This document shows positions 15,542 to 22,091 of a stretch of DNA of 22,091 nucleotides, one piece after another (within the stretch, counting starts at the first letter, position 1; each line of letters starts with the position of its first letter). This stretch comes from Mucilaginibacter sp. UBA5151 (lineage in GTDB: Bacteria; Bacteroidota; Bacteroidia; Sphingobacteriales; Sphingobacteriaceae): NCBI GenBank assembly GCA_002413785.1, contig DHXR01000059.1:67156-89246 (forward strand), read 5' to 3'. The translations under genes were made by a program, and so were the position numbers. Under the pieces are notes generated by a model. It made no database searches. It was not told the origin of the DNA and was given only the letters and a program-made list of their open reading frames with translations.

Positions 15542-16903
15542 TTATTGCTGAAGGTCTAACTCCACTACCGGGATCTCGTAAATCGGTTTTTTAAGCGGAA
15601 GCGATAAAACCAGATCATCTGCATTACCGTCCAATGGCTTATACAAAAGTTCCGAGTGATCATTCAAAAATTGCGCGTACTTTATTTTTCCTTTATAGCC
15701 CGGCAGGATCAATTTACCATCTTTCGGATAGTTGAATAAATGAACGTACAAACGGCCGATGGCTTTGTTATAGGTGAGCTTTTCACCATCAGGTATTTTA
15801 TAAGCAGCAGGCGCGTAGGTGCAATCGTAAACAGCTTTACTGTTGGCATGCATCCAGTAGGACAGGCTATCCAGGGCACGGGTAGCCCGGTAGTCAAATT
15901 CGCCGCGGCCGGTTGGCCCAACGTTAAGTATCAGGTTGCCGCCGTCGCTTACCGAGGTGATCAGCAGATCAAGCAGCTGCCGGTGTGTTTTCCAGCTGTT
16001 TTCATCCCGGTAATAGCCCCATGATCCTGAAAAAGTCTGACAGGTTTCCCAGGTTTTGCCCCTGTATTTAGCCAGTTCTGAAGTGCCTACCTGTTCAGGG
16101 GTTTCAAAATCACCGCCATCTTTATAGTCATAAAGTCCCAGCCTGTTGTTTACAATAATGCCGGGCTGTAGTTTCCTCACCAGTTTCAGCAGCTCAACAG
16201 CGCCCCAGTCGTTTGCTCCTTTTCCGCGCTTCGCACCTTTATCCCACGACCAATCCATCCACAGCACATCAATTTTACCGTAATTGGTTAAAAGTTCGGT
16301 GATCTGGTTGCGCATGTACTGCCTGTATTTAGCCATATCGCGGCCTTTGTTTAAGCGTTTGTAGTTTGCTTCGCTGGTATCCACCTGTGTAAGCGGATGC
16401 GCATCATCCATGGTGTAATCCGGATGGTGCCAGTCTAACAGCGAATAATAAAAGCCAACCTTTAAGCCCTGCGCCCTGAAAGCATTCACATATTCGCGCA
16501 CCAGGTCGCGTTTGGCGTGGGTGTTGGTGGCCTTATAATCAGTATATTTTGAATCGAACAAACAAAAACCTTCGTGGTGTTTTGTGGTCATTACGGCATA
16601 CTTCATCCCTGCCGCTTTTGCCTCTTTGGCCCATTTTACCGGGTCGAACAGATCCGGGTTAAACTCGTCGAAATACTTTTGGTATTCTTCATTGGTCAAG
16701 TGTTCATTATGTTTTACCCACTCATGCCTTGCAGCGCCGGAGTAAAGACCAAAATGGATAAACATCCCGAAACGGCCATCCTGCCACCATTCCATGCGTT
16801 TATTTTTTTGTGCATCCGTTTCATTTCCGATCTTTTTTTGCGCTAATGCCTGCGTGAAAATCAGGCATATTAACACTGCGAGTAATTGTAGTTTTTTGGA
16901 CAT
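15542..16903 (-). CDS. Secreted GH29 alpha-L-fucosidase
   Basis: This 453-residue protein has a signal peptide (LQLLAVLICLIFTQALA, cleavage before QKK). The GH29 barrel follows: RFGMFIHFGLYSGAARHEW, then KYAVMTTKHHEGFCLFDSKYTDY (His109, His110), then GFYYSLLDWHHPDY, and DVLWMDWSW with Asp217 as the likely nucleophile. Then come WETCQTFSGSWGYYRD and DGGNLILNVGPTGRG, both standard for the family. The enzyme releases terminal alpha-L-fucose from glycans in the periplasm or at the surface with retention of configuration. Glu270 in FETPEQ is a candidate for the acid/base residue, which varies in the family. There is no carbohydrate-binding module; a short beta-sandwich ends the protein. It starts 15 bp after the mutarotase stop, so the two are cotranscribed, which supports fucose as the product to be processed. 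Confidence 0.92.
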   Translation of the reverse strand: MSKKLQLLAVLICLIFTQALAQKKIGNETDAQKNKRMEWWQDGRFGMFIHFGLYSGAARHEWVKHNEHLTNEEYQKYFDEFNPDLFDPVKWAKEAKAAGMKYAVMTTKHHEGFCLFDSKYTDYKATNTHAKRDLVREYVNAFRAQGLKVGFYYSLLDWHHPDYTMDDAHPLTQVDTSEANYKRLNKGRDMAKYRQYMRNQITELLTNYGKIDVLWMDWSWDKGAKRGKGANDWGAVELLKLVRKLQPGIIVNNRLGLYDYKDGGDFETPEQVGTSELAKYRGKTWETCQTFSGSWGYYRDENSWKTHRQLLDLLITSVSDGGNLILNVGPTGRGEFDYRATRALDSLSYWMHANSKAVYDCTYAPAAYKIPDGEKLTYNKAIGRLYVHLFNYPKDGKLILPGYKGKIKYAQFLNDHSELLYKPLDGNADDLVLSLPLKKPIYEIPVVELDLQQ

Positions 16904-16918
16904 AATTATTTAAAAAAA

Positions 16919-17248
16919 TTATAATTGGAATATTTTATTCATTAAAACCCATTTTTCACCTTTCAGTGCATTTTTCAAAGGCTGCTGGTACTTCCACATC
17001 AGTGTTTCCCATTCCTGCACTTTACTGTTGGTAGCATCCATTGCCGATTTTTTTTCAAAGCTAAAACTTTCATCGGTTTCCATAATCATAAATAAACGGG
17101 TATCATAACGGTATATCTCCATATTGGTGATCCCCGAACCGGTAATGCTTTCGCGGATCTCAGGCCAGATGGCTGTATGGTACTTTTCGTATTCAGCTAT
17201 CAGGGCCGGGTCGTCTTTCAGATCGAGGGTTAAACAATATTTTGGCAT
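16919..17248 (-). CDS. RhaM-family sugar mutarotase (L-rhamnose or L-fucose)
   Basis: The protein has 109 residues from the ATG at 17248. It belongs to the RhaM (formerly DUF718) family of small ferredoxin-fold mutarotases that interconvert the alpha and beta anomers of a 6-deoxysugar. The hallmark EYEKYHTAIWPEI keeps Tyr20 and His24 with the spacing of Tyr18/His22 in E. coli RhaM. A conserved tryptophan region follows (EWETLMWKYQQPL). A frame extension to 17281 adds 11 residues that do not fit the family, so the later start was chosen. It is cytoplasmic. The family name says rhamnose, but its place directly before the alpha-L-fucosidase suggests that L-fucose is the substrate here. It is the first gene of the minus-strand arm. 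Confidence 0.85.
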   Translation of the reverse strand: MPKYCLTLDLKDDPALIAEYEKYHTAIWPEIRESITGSGITNMEIYRYDTRLFMIMETDESFSFEKKSAMDATNSKVQEWETLMWKYQQPLKNALKGEKWVLMNKIFQL

Positions 17249-17631
17249 GGGCGGTTTATTTTGATGGAACGCAAAGTACAAATTGGTTTAAAAATATCAG
17301 GGAATAAAAGTAGGAAATACAGTTAGAAAAAATGACTGTAATTGAATATTTACATTTCTTTTTTATTTTTACTGCAAATCAACACCGCTAATTTGTGGTT
17401 TAAACGTTCCCGTTGATCGATATATTTACATTTCAGGCAAAAGAAGTATGGTTGTTCCACTATCCTGCCCATTCAAATCAGGAATATAGCATAAACAGGC
17501 CAAAATATAGTTATAACCTGCTAAAAATCATTTAATATAAACGTTAAATCTGCGTACTTTTGAAATGCCAAAGGTTTATTGAAAAATAAGCTGATACCCG
17601 GTCATTCGTTTGTATTAATTTGAAGGATATA
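17249..17631. other. 383-bp divergent promoter region of the glycosidase locus
   Basis: This gap separates the mutarotase (leftward) from the GH127 gene (rightward). The rightward promoter is at 17531-17562. For the leftward gene, a 7-mer TACTTTG (minus strand, 17272-17278) is one base short of the TAnnTTTG spacing and is only a weak candidate. Between about 17300 and 17520 the DNA is AT-rich, with no gene, clear hairpin or operator that I can identify. Confidence 0.5.
17531..17562 (+). promoter_or_regulatory. Probable promoter of the GH127-GH27 operon
   Basis: TACTTTTG (17555-17562) fits TAnnTTTG. TTTA at 17531-17534, 20 bp upstream, is one base from the -33 TTTG. The predicted transcript starts at about 17567-17570, with a leader of about 65 nt to the ATG at 17632. 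The leader carries GAAGGAT at 17622-17628, a possible ribosome-binding site just before that ATG. Confidence 0.55.
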
Positions 17632-19638
17632 ATGAAGAAACTTTGTTTATTGCTGATCGCGGGCTGCGGCCTTTCAGCTTCTGCACAAAAACAGGATTAC
17701 CCCATACAGCCTGTCCCTTTTACCAGCGTAAAACTTAGTGACCAGTTCTGGTCTTCAAGAATAGAAACCAACCGGACGGCTACCATCCCGGCTTCATTTG
17801 CACGGTGTGAAAGTACCGGGCGGGTAAAAAACTTTATTATGGCTGCCGAACATAAAGGTAAGTTTTGCACTACTTATCCATTTGACGATACCGATATTTA
17901 TAAAACTATTGAAGGCGCATCCTATTCATTAGCCGTTCATCCCGACCCTAAACTTGCAGCTTATATTGATTCGCTGATTACCATTGTAGGCAGGGCGCAG
18001 GAGCCCGACGGTTATTTGTACACCGCCCGCAGTATCGACCCGGTTCACCCGCATGCGTGGGCAGGCCCGGAGCGCTGGGTAAATGAGTCGATGATGAGCC
18101 ATGAGCTTTACAATTGCGGCCACATGTATGAGGCTGCATCCGCGCACTTTATGGCAACCGGCGAACGTAACTTTTTAAATATCGCCCTAAAAAACGCCGA
18201 CCTCCTGGTACGCACCTTTGGCCCCGGTAAAAGACATGTAGCCCCAGGGCACGAGATTGTGGAAATGGGTTTGGTAAGGCTGTACCGCATAACAGGCAAA
18301 AAGGATTACCTGGCCCTGGCTAAATTCTTTATAGACCAGCGAGGTATAAAACAATACGATAAAAAGAGCAGGAATGCATGGGAGAACGGGGCCTATTTTC
18401 AGGATGATAAACCTGTTGTTGACCAGGACGAAGCCGAAGGTCATGCGGTACGGGCCATGTACCTGTATTCGGGCATGGCCGATGTAGCCGCCCTTACCGG
18501 CGATACCGCTTACCTGAAAGCCATTGATAAGATATGGAACAACATGGTGGGCAAAAAGATGTATGTGCAGGGCAGCATCGGCGCTGTTGGCGATGGCGAG
18601 CGCTTTGGCGATAACTACGAACTGCCGAATGCTACCGCCTATAACGAAACCTGCGCTGCCATTGGCAGCGTATTCTGGAACCAGCGCATGTTCCTGCTGC
18701 ACGGCGATTCAAAGTATATTGATGTGATGGAGAAAACCCTGTACAACGGCCTTATTTCGGGGGTTGGGTTGGATGGGAAATCATTTTTTTATACCAACGC
18801 CATGCAGGTAAGCAACAGTTTTAACCAACCCGATCTGGAAAGGGAACGCTCCGGTTGGTTCACCTGCTCCTGCTGCCCAACCAATGTGGTGCGCCTGCTG
18901 CCCTCCATTCCCGGTTATATTTATGCGCAAAACGGCAACGATGTTTATGTGAACCTGTTCGTAAGCGGCACAGGCAATTTAACGGTTAACAGCAAAGCAT
19001 TGAAGATCACCCAGCAAAATAATTACCCATGGGAGGGAGGATTAGCCTTCACTATCGACCCCGCTTCGGCAATGGACTTTAATTTAAAGATCCGCATCCC
19101 CGGATGGGCGCAAAACCAGGCCATGCCATCGGATCTTTATACTTATGAACAAGCATCGGCACAAAAAATTGAAATAAAAGTAAATGGCAAACCGGTTGAC
19201 TACCAGATAGTGAAAGGTTATGCGGTGATCAGCAAAAAATGGAAAAAGAATGATAAGGTGGAACTTACCCTGCCCATGGATGTGCAAAGGGTAATTGCCA
19301 ATACCCTTGTACCCGACGATAAGGGCAAAGTTGCCCTGCAGCGCGGCCCCATTATGTATTGTGCCGAATGGAAAGATAATGATGGTAAAGCCTGCAATAT
19401 AATTGTTACGAAAGGTGCTGCATTTACAGCAACTTATGAACCATCTTTGTTAAACGGGGTTATGGTTTTAAAAGCGGATGTTAAAACAGTAAATGTTGAC
19501 GAAGCTGCCCAAACCATTACTACCGGAAACAAAACTATGACAGCTATACCTTACTATTCATGGGCCAACCGCGGCAAGGGCGAAATGACGGTTTGGTTCC
19601 CTGAGCAGGTAAAAGATGTGGTACTGATAACCAAATAA
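17632..19638 (+). CDS. GH127 family glycosidase, likely beta-L-arabinofuranosidase
   Basis: The protein has 668 residues from the ATG at 17632; an in-frame TTG at 17620 is a poorer start because the ATG follows a purine-rich GAAGGAT. The export signal LCLLLIAGCGLSASAQ contains an Ile-Ala-Gly-Cys lipobox-like site (Cys12), so it may be a lipoprotein or be cleaved after ASA. The (alpha/alpha)6 barrel of GH127 (DUF1680) follows, with YNETCAAIG (Glu339, Cys341) and GWFTCSCCPTN (Cys412, Cys414, Cys415). These match the zinc site and cysteine nucleophile of HypBA1 from Bifidobacterium (Glu338, Cys340, Cys417, Cys418). Family members release beta-L-arabinofuranose from hydroxyproline-linked or plant arabinans. 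C-terminal beta-sandwiches complete it. The GH27 gene starts 11 bp downstream, so they form an operon. Confidence 0.9.
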   Translation: MKKLCLLLIAGCGLSASAQKQDYPIQPVPFTSVKLSDQFWSSRIETNRTATIPASFARCESTGRVKNFIMAAEHKGKFCTTYPFDDTDIYKTIEGASYSLAVHPDPKLAAYIDSLITIVGRAQEPDGYLYTARSIDPVHPHAWAGPERWVNESMMSHELYNCGHMYEAASAHFMATGERNFLNIALKNADLLVRTFGPGKRHVAPGHEIVEMGLVRLYRITGKKDYLALAKFFIDQRGIKQYDKKSRNAWENGAYFQDDKPVVDQDEAEGHAVRAMYLYSGMADVAALTGDTAYLKAIDKIWNNMVGKKMYVQGSIGAVGDGERFGDNYELPNATAYNETCAAIGSVFWNQRMFLLHGDSKYIDVMEKTLYNGLISGVGLDGKSFFYTNAMQVSNSFNQPDLERERSGWFTCSCCPTNVVRLLPSIPGYIYAQNGNDVYVNLFVSGTGNLTVNSKALKITQQNNYPWEGGLAFTIDPASAMDFNLKIRIPGWAQNQAMPSDLYTYEQASAQKIEIKVNGKPVDYQIVKGYAVISKKWKKNDKVELTLPMDVQRVIANTLVPDDKGKVALQRGPIMYCAEWKDNDGKACNIIVTKGAAFTATYEPSLLNGVMVLKADVKTVNVDEAAQTITTGNKTMTAIPYYSWANRGKGEMTVWFPEQVKDVVLITK

Positions 19639-19649
19639 ACCAACACTAA

Positions 19650-21869
19650 ATGAGAAAAATTTTTATGCTGATCTTCCTGGCTGCAGTCCTTTTTTTAAAG
19701 GCTGCAGCACAGGAAATTTCTATTGAAAAAGGATGGAAATTCACAACAGGCGATTCATCCCAATGGGCGTCGCCAAACTATAACGACCACAACTGGAAAC
19801 CTATTGATATTACCCGTAACTGGGAAGCGCAGGGCTATCCGAATTATGATGGTTTTGGCTGGTACAGGCTGCATGTAGTGATCCCATCATCCATCAAAGA
19901 AAAATCGTACCTGAAAGACAGTATCAGGCTTGACCTGGGCATTATTGATGATAATGACGAGGTTTACCTGAACGGCAAACTGATAGCCGAATATGGCGGC
20001 AAAGGCGGCGACATTAAAACCCCGCAATATGGCCCGCGCAGCTATACCATTGCAGCCGATAACCCTGCTGTTTTGTGGGATAAAGAAAACGTGCTTGCCG
20101 TACGCATATTTGATACCGGAGGCGACGGCGGTATTTATGGTGATGAGCACAAGATCAGCATGGCCGACCTGATGGGTAACATAAGCATCAATACCGATGC
20201 TGATTTTAGCTATGATGATAATGATAACCTGGTTAAATCCGTTAAACTTATGACAAATGGCAATTACCTGTTTAAAGGGAAATTGCTTTTCAAGGTTATT
20301 GATCCGGAAAACAATGGCATTGTTTATGAGAAAACAAATGATGCCGATTTTTCCGCCGGAAAGCCGTTCACTTACAAATTTAACTTAGCAAAGCTTGCTA
20401 AAAAATCCTTCCGCCTTGAATATACTTTTACTGATGAGAAATCGGGCAAAACAAAAAGCAAAACCGAGGGTACGCCTTATGTGCTTACGCCATACCCAAG
20501 TGCAAAACCAAGGATCAACGGCGCTGACGTATTCGGCGCACATCCGGGCAACCCATTTTTGTACCTGATACCGGCAACCGGCAAAAAGCCATTGATTTAC
20601 TCTGCAACAGGCTTGCCGGATGGTTTAAAACTGGATAGTAAAACCGGGATTATAACCGGGGTTGTTAACCAAAAAGGGGATTACCCGGTAACTTTTACAG
20701 TACATAACAGCCTGGGCAGCAAAACCAAAAAATTCACTATAAAAATTGGCGATGTCATCGGTTTAACCCCTGCTTTGGGCTGGAACAGCTGGAACGCCTT
20801 TGGATTAACGGTAAATGATGAAAAAGCCCGCGTTGCCGCCAAAACCATGACCGATAAATTGAGCGCACATGGCTGGAGCTATATCAATATTGATGATGGA
20901 TGGGAAGCGGCGCAACGTTTAGCCACCGGTGAAATTACGCCCAATGAAAAGTTCCCGGATATGAAGGGCCTTACAGATTATGTGCATAGCCTGGGCCTGC
21001 GCATGGGCATTTATTCATCGCCGGGTCCGAGAACCTGCGGAGGATATTTAGGCAGCTGGCAGCATGAGGATCAGGATGCAAAAACTTATGGCGACTGGGG
21101 TATTGATTATTTAAAATACGACTGGTGCTCCTATTCGGAGGTGACAGCCCAAAATCCAGGCCTTGATGATTATAAAAAGCCCTATCAGGTAATGCGGGCT
21201 TCGCTGAATAAGATCCCACGTGATATTATGTTCAGTTTTTGCCAGTACGGCATGGGCGATGTATGGAAATGGGGCGCCGAAACCGGCGGCAACAGCTGGC
21301 GCAGTACCGGGGATATTGAAGATACCTGGAAAAGCATGTCCACAATCGGATTTAATCAGGTTGCCGATGGCCCTTATGCAGAGCCCGGTCATTTTAACGA
21401 CCCGGATATGCTGGTAGTAGGCAAAGTAGGCTGGGGCGACAGTCAGCGCAACAGCCGCCTGAGTCCTGACGAACAATATACCCACATCAGTTTATGGAGC
21501 CTGTTATCATCGCCGCTGCTGATCGGTTGCGATATGGGCAAACTGGACAGGTTTACACTCGGCCTGCTCACCAATGATGAGGTATTGGCGATTGATCAGG
21601 ATGCCTTAGGCAAAGAAGCCAGGCAGGCTATTAAAACAGACAATTACCAGGTTTGGATAAAGGACCTTGAAGATGGGAACAAAGCGGTTGGGATATTTAA
21701 TATATCGGATAAATATCAAACCATTACCCTGAATCTGAAGGATAATGAATTAAGCGGCTATACCAAAATTCGTGATGTATGGCAGCAGAAATACGTAATT
21801 ACCAGCGGCGCTAATTATACAACAAAAGTAGCGCCGCATGGGGTAGTGCTGGTAAAGATGAGTAAGTAA
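19650..21869 (+). CDS. Multidomain GH27 glycosidase
   Basis: This 739-residue protein, longer than a plain GH27 enzyme (about 400), has four parts. The signal peptide is 1-20 (MLIFLAAVLFLKAAA). A GH2-like sugar-binding jelly-roll follows at 23-170 (WKPIDITRNWEAQGYPNYDG, then EVYLNGKLI). A putative Ig-like domain of the He_PIG type lies at about 288-367 (FLYLIPATGKKPLIYSATGLP). The GH27 barrel starts at 375 (LGWNSWNAFG). Its motifs are YINIDDGWEAAQ, YLKYDWCSY (Asp491, nucleophile), RSTGDIEDTW (Asp555, acid/base) and GHFNDPDMLVVG. A C-terminal beta-sandwich ends it. GH27 includes alpha-galactosidases and some beta-L-arabinopyranosidases; with GH127 beside it, either is plausible. It is secreted and last in its operon. 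Confidence 0.9.
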   Translation: MRKIFMLIFLAAVLFLKAAAQEISIEKGWKFTTGDSSQWASPNYNDHNWKPIDITRNWEAQGYPNYDGFGWYRLHVVIPSSIKEKSYLKDSIRLDLGIIDDNDEVYLNGKLIAEYGGKGGDIKTPQYGPRSYTIAADNPAVLWDKENVLAVRIFDTGGDGGIYGDEHKISMADLMGNISINTDADFSYDDNDNLVKSVKLMTNGNYLFKGKLLFKVIDPENNGIVYEKTNDADFSAGKPFTYKFNLAKLAKKSFRLEYTFTDEKSGKTKSKTEGTPYVLTPYPSAKPRINGADVFGAHPGNPFLYLIPATGKKPLIYSATGLPDGLKLDSKTGIITGVVNQKGDYPVTFTVHNSLGSKTKKFTIKIGDVIGLTPALGWNSWNAFGLTVNDEKARVAAKTMTDKLSAHGWSYINIDDGWEAAQRLATGEITPNEKFPDMKGLTDYVHSLGLRMGIYSSPGPRTCGGYLGSWQHEDQDAKTYGDWGIDYLKYDWCSYSEVTAQNPGLDDYKKPYQVMRASLNKIPRDIMFSFCQYGMGDVWKWGAETGGNSWRSTGDIEDTWKSMSTIGFNQVADGPYAEPGHFNDPDMLVVGKVGWGDSQRNSRLSPDEQYTHISLWSLLSSPLLIGCDMGKLDRFTLGLLTNDEVLAIDQDALGKEARQAIKTDNYQVWIKDLEDGNKAVGIFNISDKYQTITLNLKDNELSGYTKIRDVWQQKYVITSGANYTTKVAPHGVVLVKMSK

Positions 21870-21896
21870 GCAGCCAAAAGCAGGGATAGTGCGATT

Positions 21897-21970
21897 CCCT
21901 CCCCGGGGAGCGTAGGGAGGGGTTTAGACGCTCTGCAATTGCGTTAATGCATGAACGCAATTGCAGAGCG
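21897..21970. repeat. GC-rich stem and perfect 17-bp inverted repeat
   Basis: Two adjacent hairpins lie after the GH27 stop. The first pairs CCCTCCC (21897-21903) with GGGAGGG (21915-21921). The second is a perfect 17-bp inverted repeat, arms 21929-21945 and 21954-21970 (CGCTCTGCAATTGCGTT on the left), around an 8-nt loop AATGCATG. The long stem would be very stable in RNA and could end or protect the GH127-GH27 transcript, although no T-run follows. It may be a mobile palindromic unit. Confidence 0.75.
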
Positions 21971-22005
21971 GCTATTTACTCACCCCGACATCGCTGCGCT
22001 GGTCG

Positions 22006-22035
22006 ACCCTCTCTTTTGCAGGCAAAAAAGAGGGT
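22006..22035. repeat. Hairpin of the CTCACCC/GGGTGAG repeat type
   Basis: ACCCTCT (22006-22012) pairs with AGAGGGT (22029-22035). Inside, after one mismatch, TTTTGC (22014-22019) pairs with GCAAAA (22022-22027), leaving a 2-nt loop on paper. The flanks CTCACCCC and GGTGAG extend the similarity loosely. I recall this kind of sequence as a composite intergenic repeat of Bacteroidota, so it is probably one unit with 21897-21970. The rest of the window (22036-22091) shows no gene. Confidence 0.6.
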
Positions 22036-22091
22036 GAGAATGAAAAAACTTCCTAAACCCTCTTTACCGCAAGGTGGCTGTGGCACAACTA

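Noticed and set aside
17249..17281. Longer start for the mutarotase (11 extra residues)
   Set aside because: Family members begin near the MPKYCLTLDL segment, and the extension has no matching pattern.
17620..17631. TTG at 17620 as the start of the GH127 gene
   Set aside because: The ATG at 17632 follows a GAAGGAT sequence and gives a standard signal peptide starting MKK.
18187..18702. 171-codon frame on the minus strand inside the GH127 gene
   Set aside because: It lies wholly antisense to a well-supported enzyme gene and has no recognisable domain; it is a shadow of codon bias.
1..22091. tRNA, rRNA or full insertion-sequence genes
   Set aside because: No cloverleaf, rRNA-like stretch or transposase frame was seen on either strand.

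Overview
The window looks like chromosomal DNA of a Bacteroidota bacterium, most likely a Sphingobacteriaceae soil or plant-associated genus of the Mucilaginibacter/Pedobacter type. This is an inference from the gene families (DUF2911, plug-domain proteins without a barrel, GH29/GH127/GH27 exo-glycosidases, a UxaA-type dehydratase beside a small mutarotase), from near-consensus Bacteroidota promoter elements (TAnnTTTG), from weak Shine-Dalgarno sequences, and from intergenic hairpin repeats of a kind I associate with that group.

Left part (1-9708). A 64-bp interspersed repeat and a 16-bp palindrome precede a minus-strand DUF2911 protein. A 357-bp gap follows, with a textbook plus-strand terminator that has no visible gene in front of it. 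Then come a plus-strand GT39/ArnT-like membrane glycosyltransferase and a small predicted outer-membrane barrel. Facing them are two tandem minus-strand genes for large secreted paralogues that combine macroglobulin-like domains with a TonB plug domain but no beta-barrel. A YncE-like beta-propeller gene on the minus strand closes this part.

Middle (9709-12375). A plus-strand pair sits divergent from the YncE gene. The first encodes a ChrB-type (chromate resistance) domain fused to an AraC-type DNA-binding domain, with a promoter so close to the ATG that the transcript should be leaderless or nearly so. The second encodes a Tat-exported protein with two DUF1259 repeats. Just downstream lies a 59-bp near-identical copy of the first 20 codons of the ChrB-AraC gene, which then stops: a gene remnant. 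A small unrecognised 80-codon gene with its own promoter element follows, then a GC-rich hairpin repeat.

Right part (12376-22091). This is a carbohydrate-use locus of two divergent arms. The minus arm reads mutarotase (RhaM family), GH29 alpha-L-fucosidase, a hairpin array, UxaA-family altronate/galactarate-type dehydratase, and a YbjJ-like MFS transporter. The plus arm reads GH127 (beta-L-arabinofuranosidase family) and a multidomain GH27 (alpha-galactosidase/beta-L-arabinopyranosidase family). All three glycosidases have signal peptides. Together they could trim L-fucose, L-arabinose and galactose from plant glycans, with the mutarotase, transporter and dehydratase serving later steps. No SusC/SusD pair, sugar dehydrogenase, kinase or regulator is in view, so the pathway is incomplete here. 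The window ends in a cluster of long hairpins.

The most unusual features are the array of hairpins whose stems differ in sequence but keep their pairing (15292-15537, with a partial copy at 1-64), the ChrB-AraC fusion with its truncated copy, the barrel-less plug paralogues, and the orphan terminator at 906-933.
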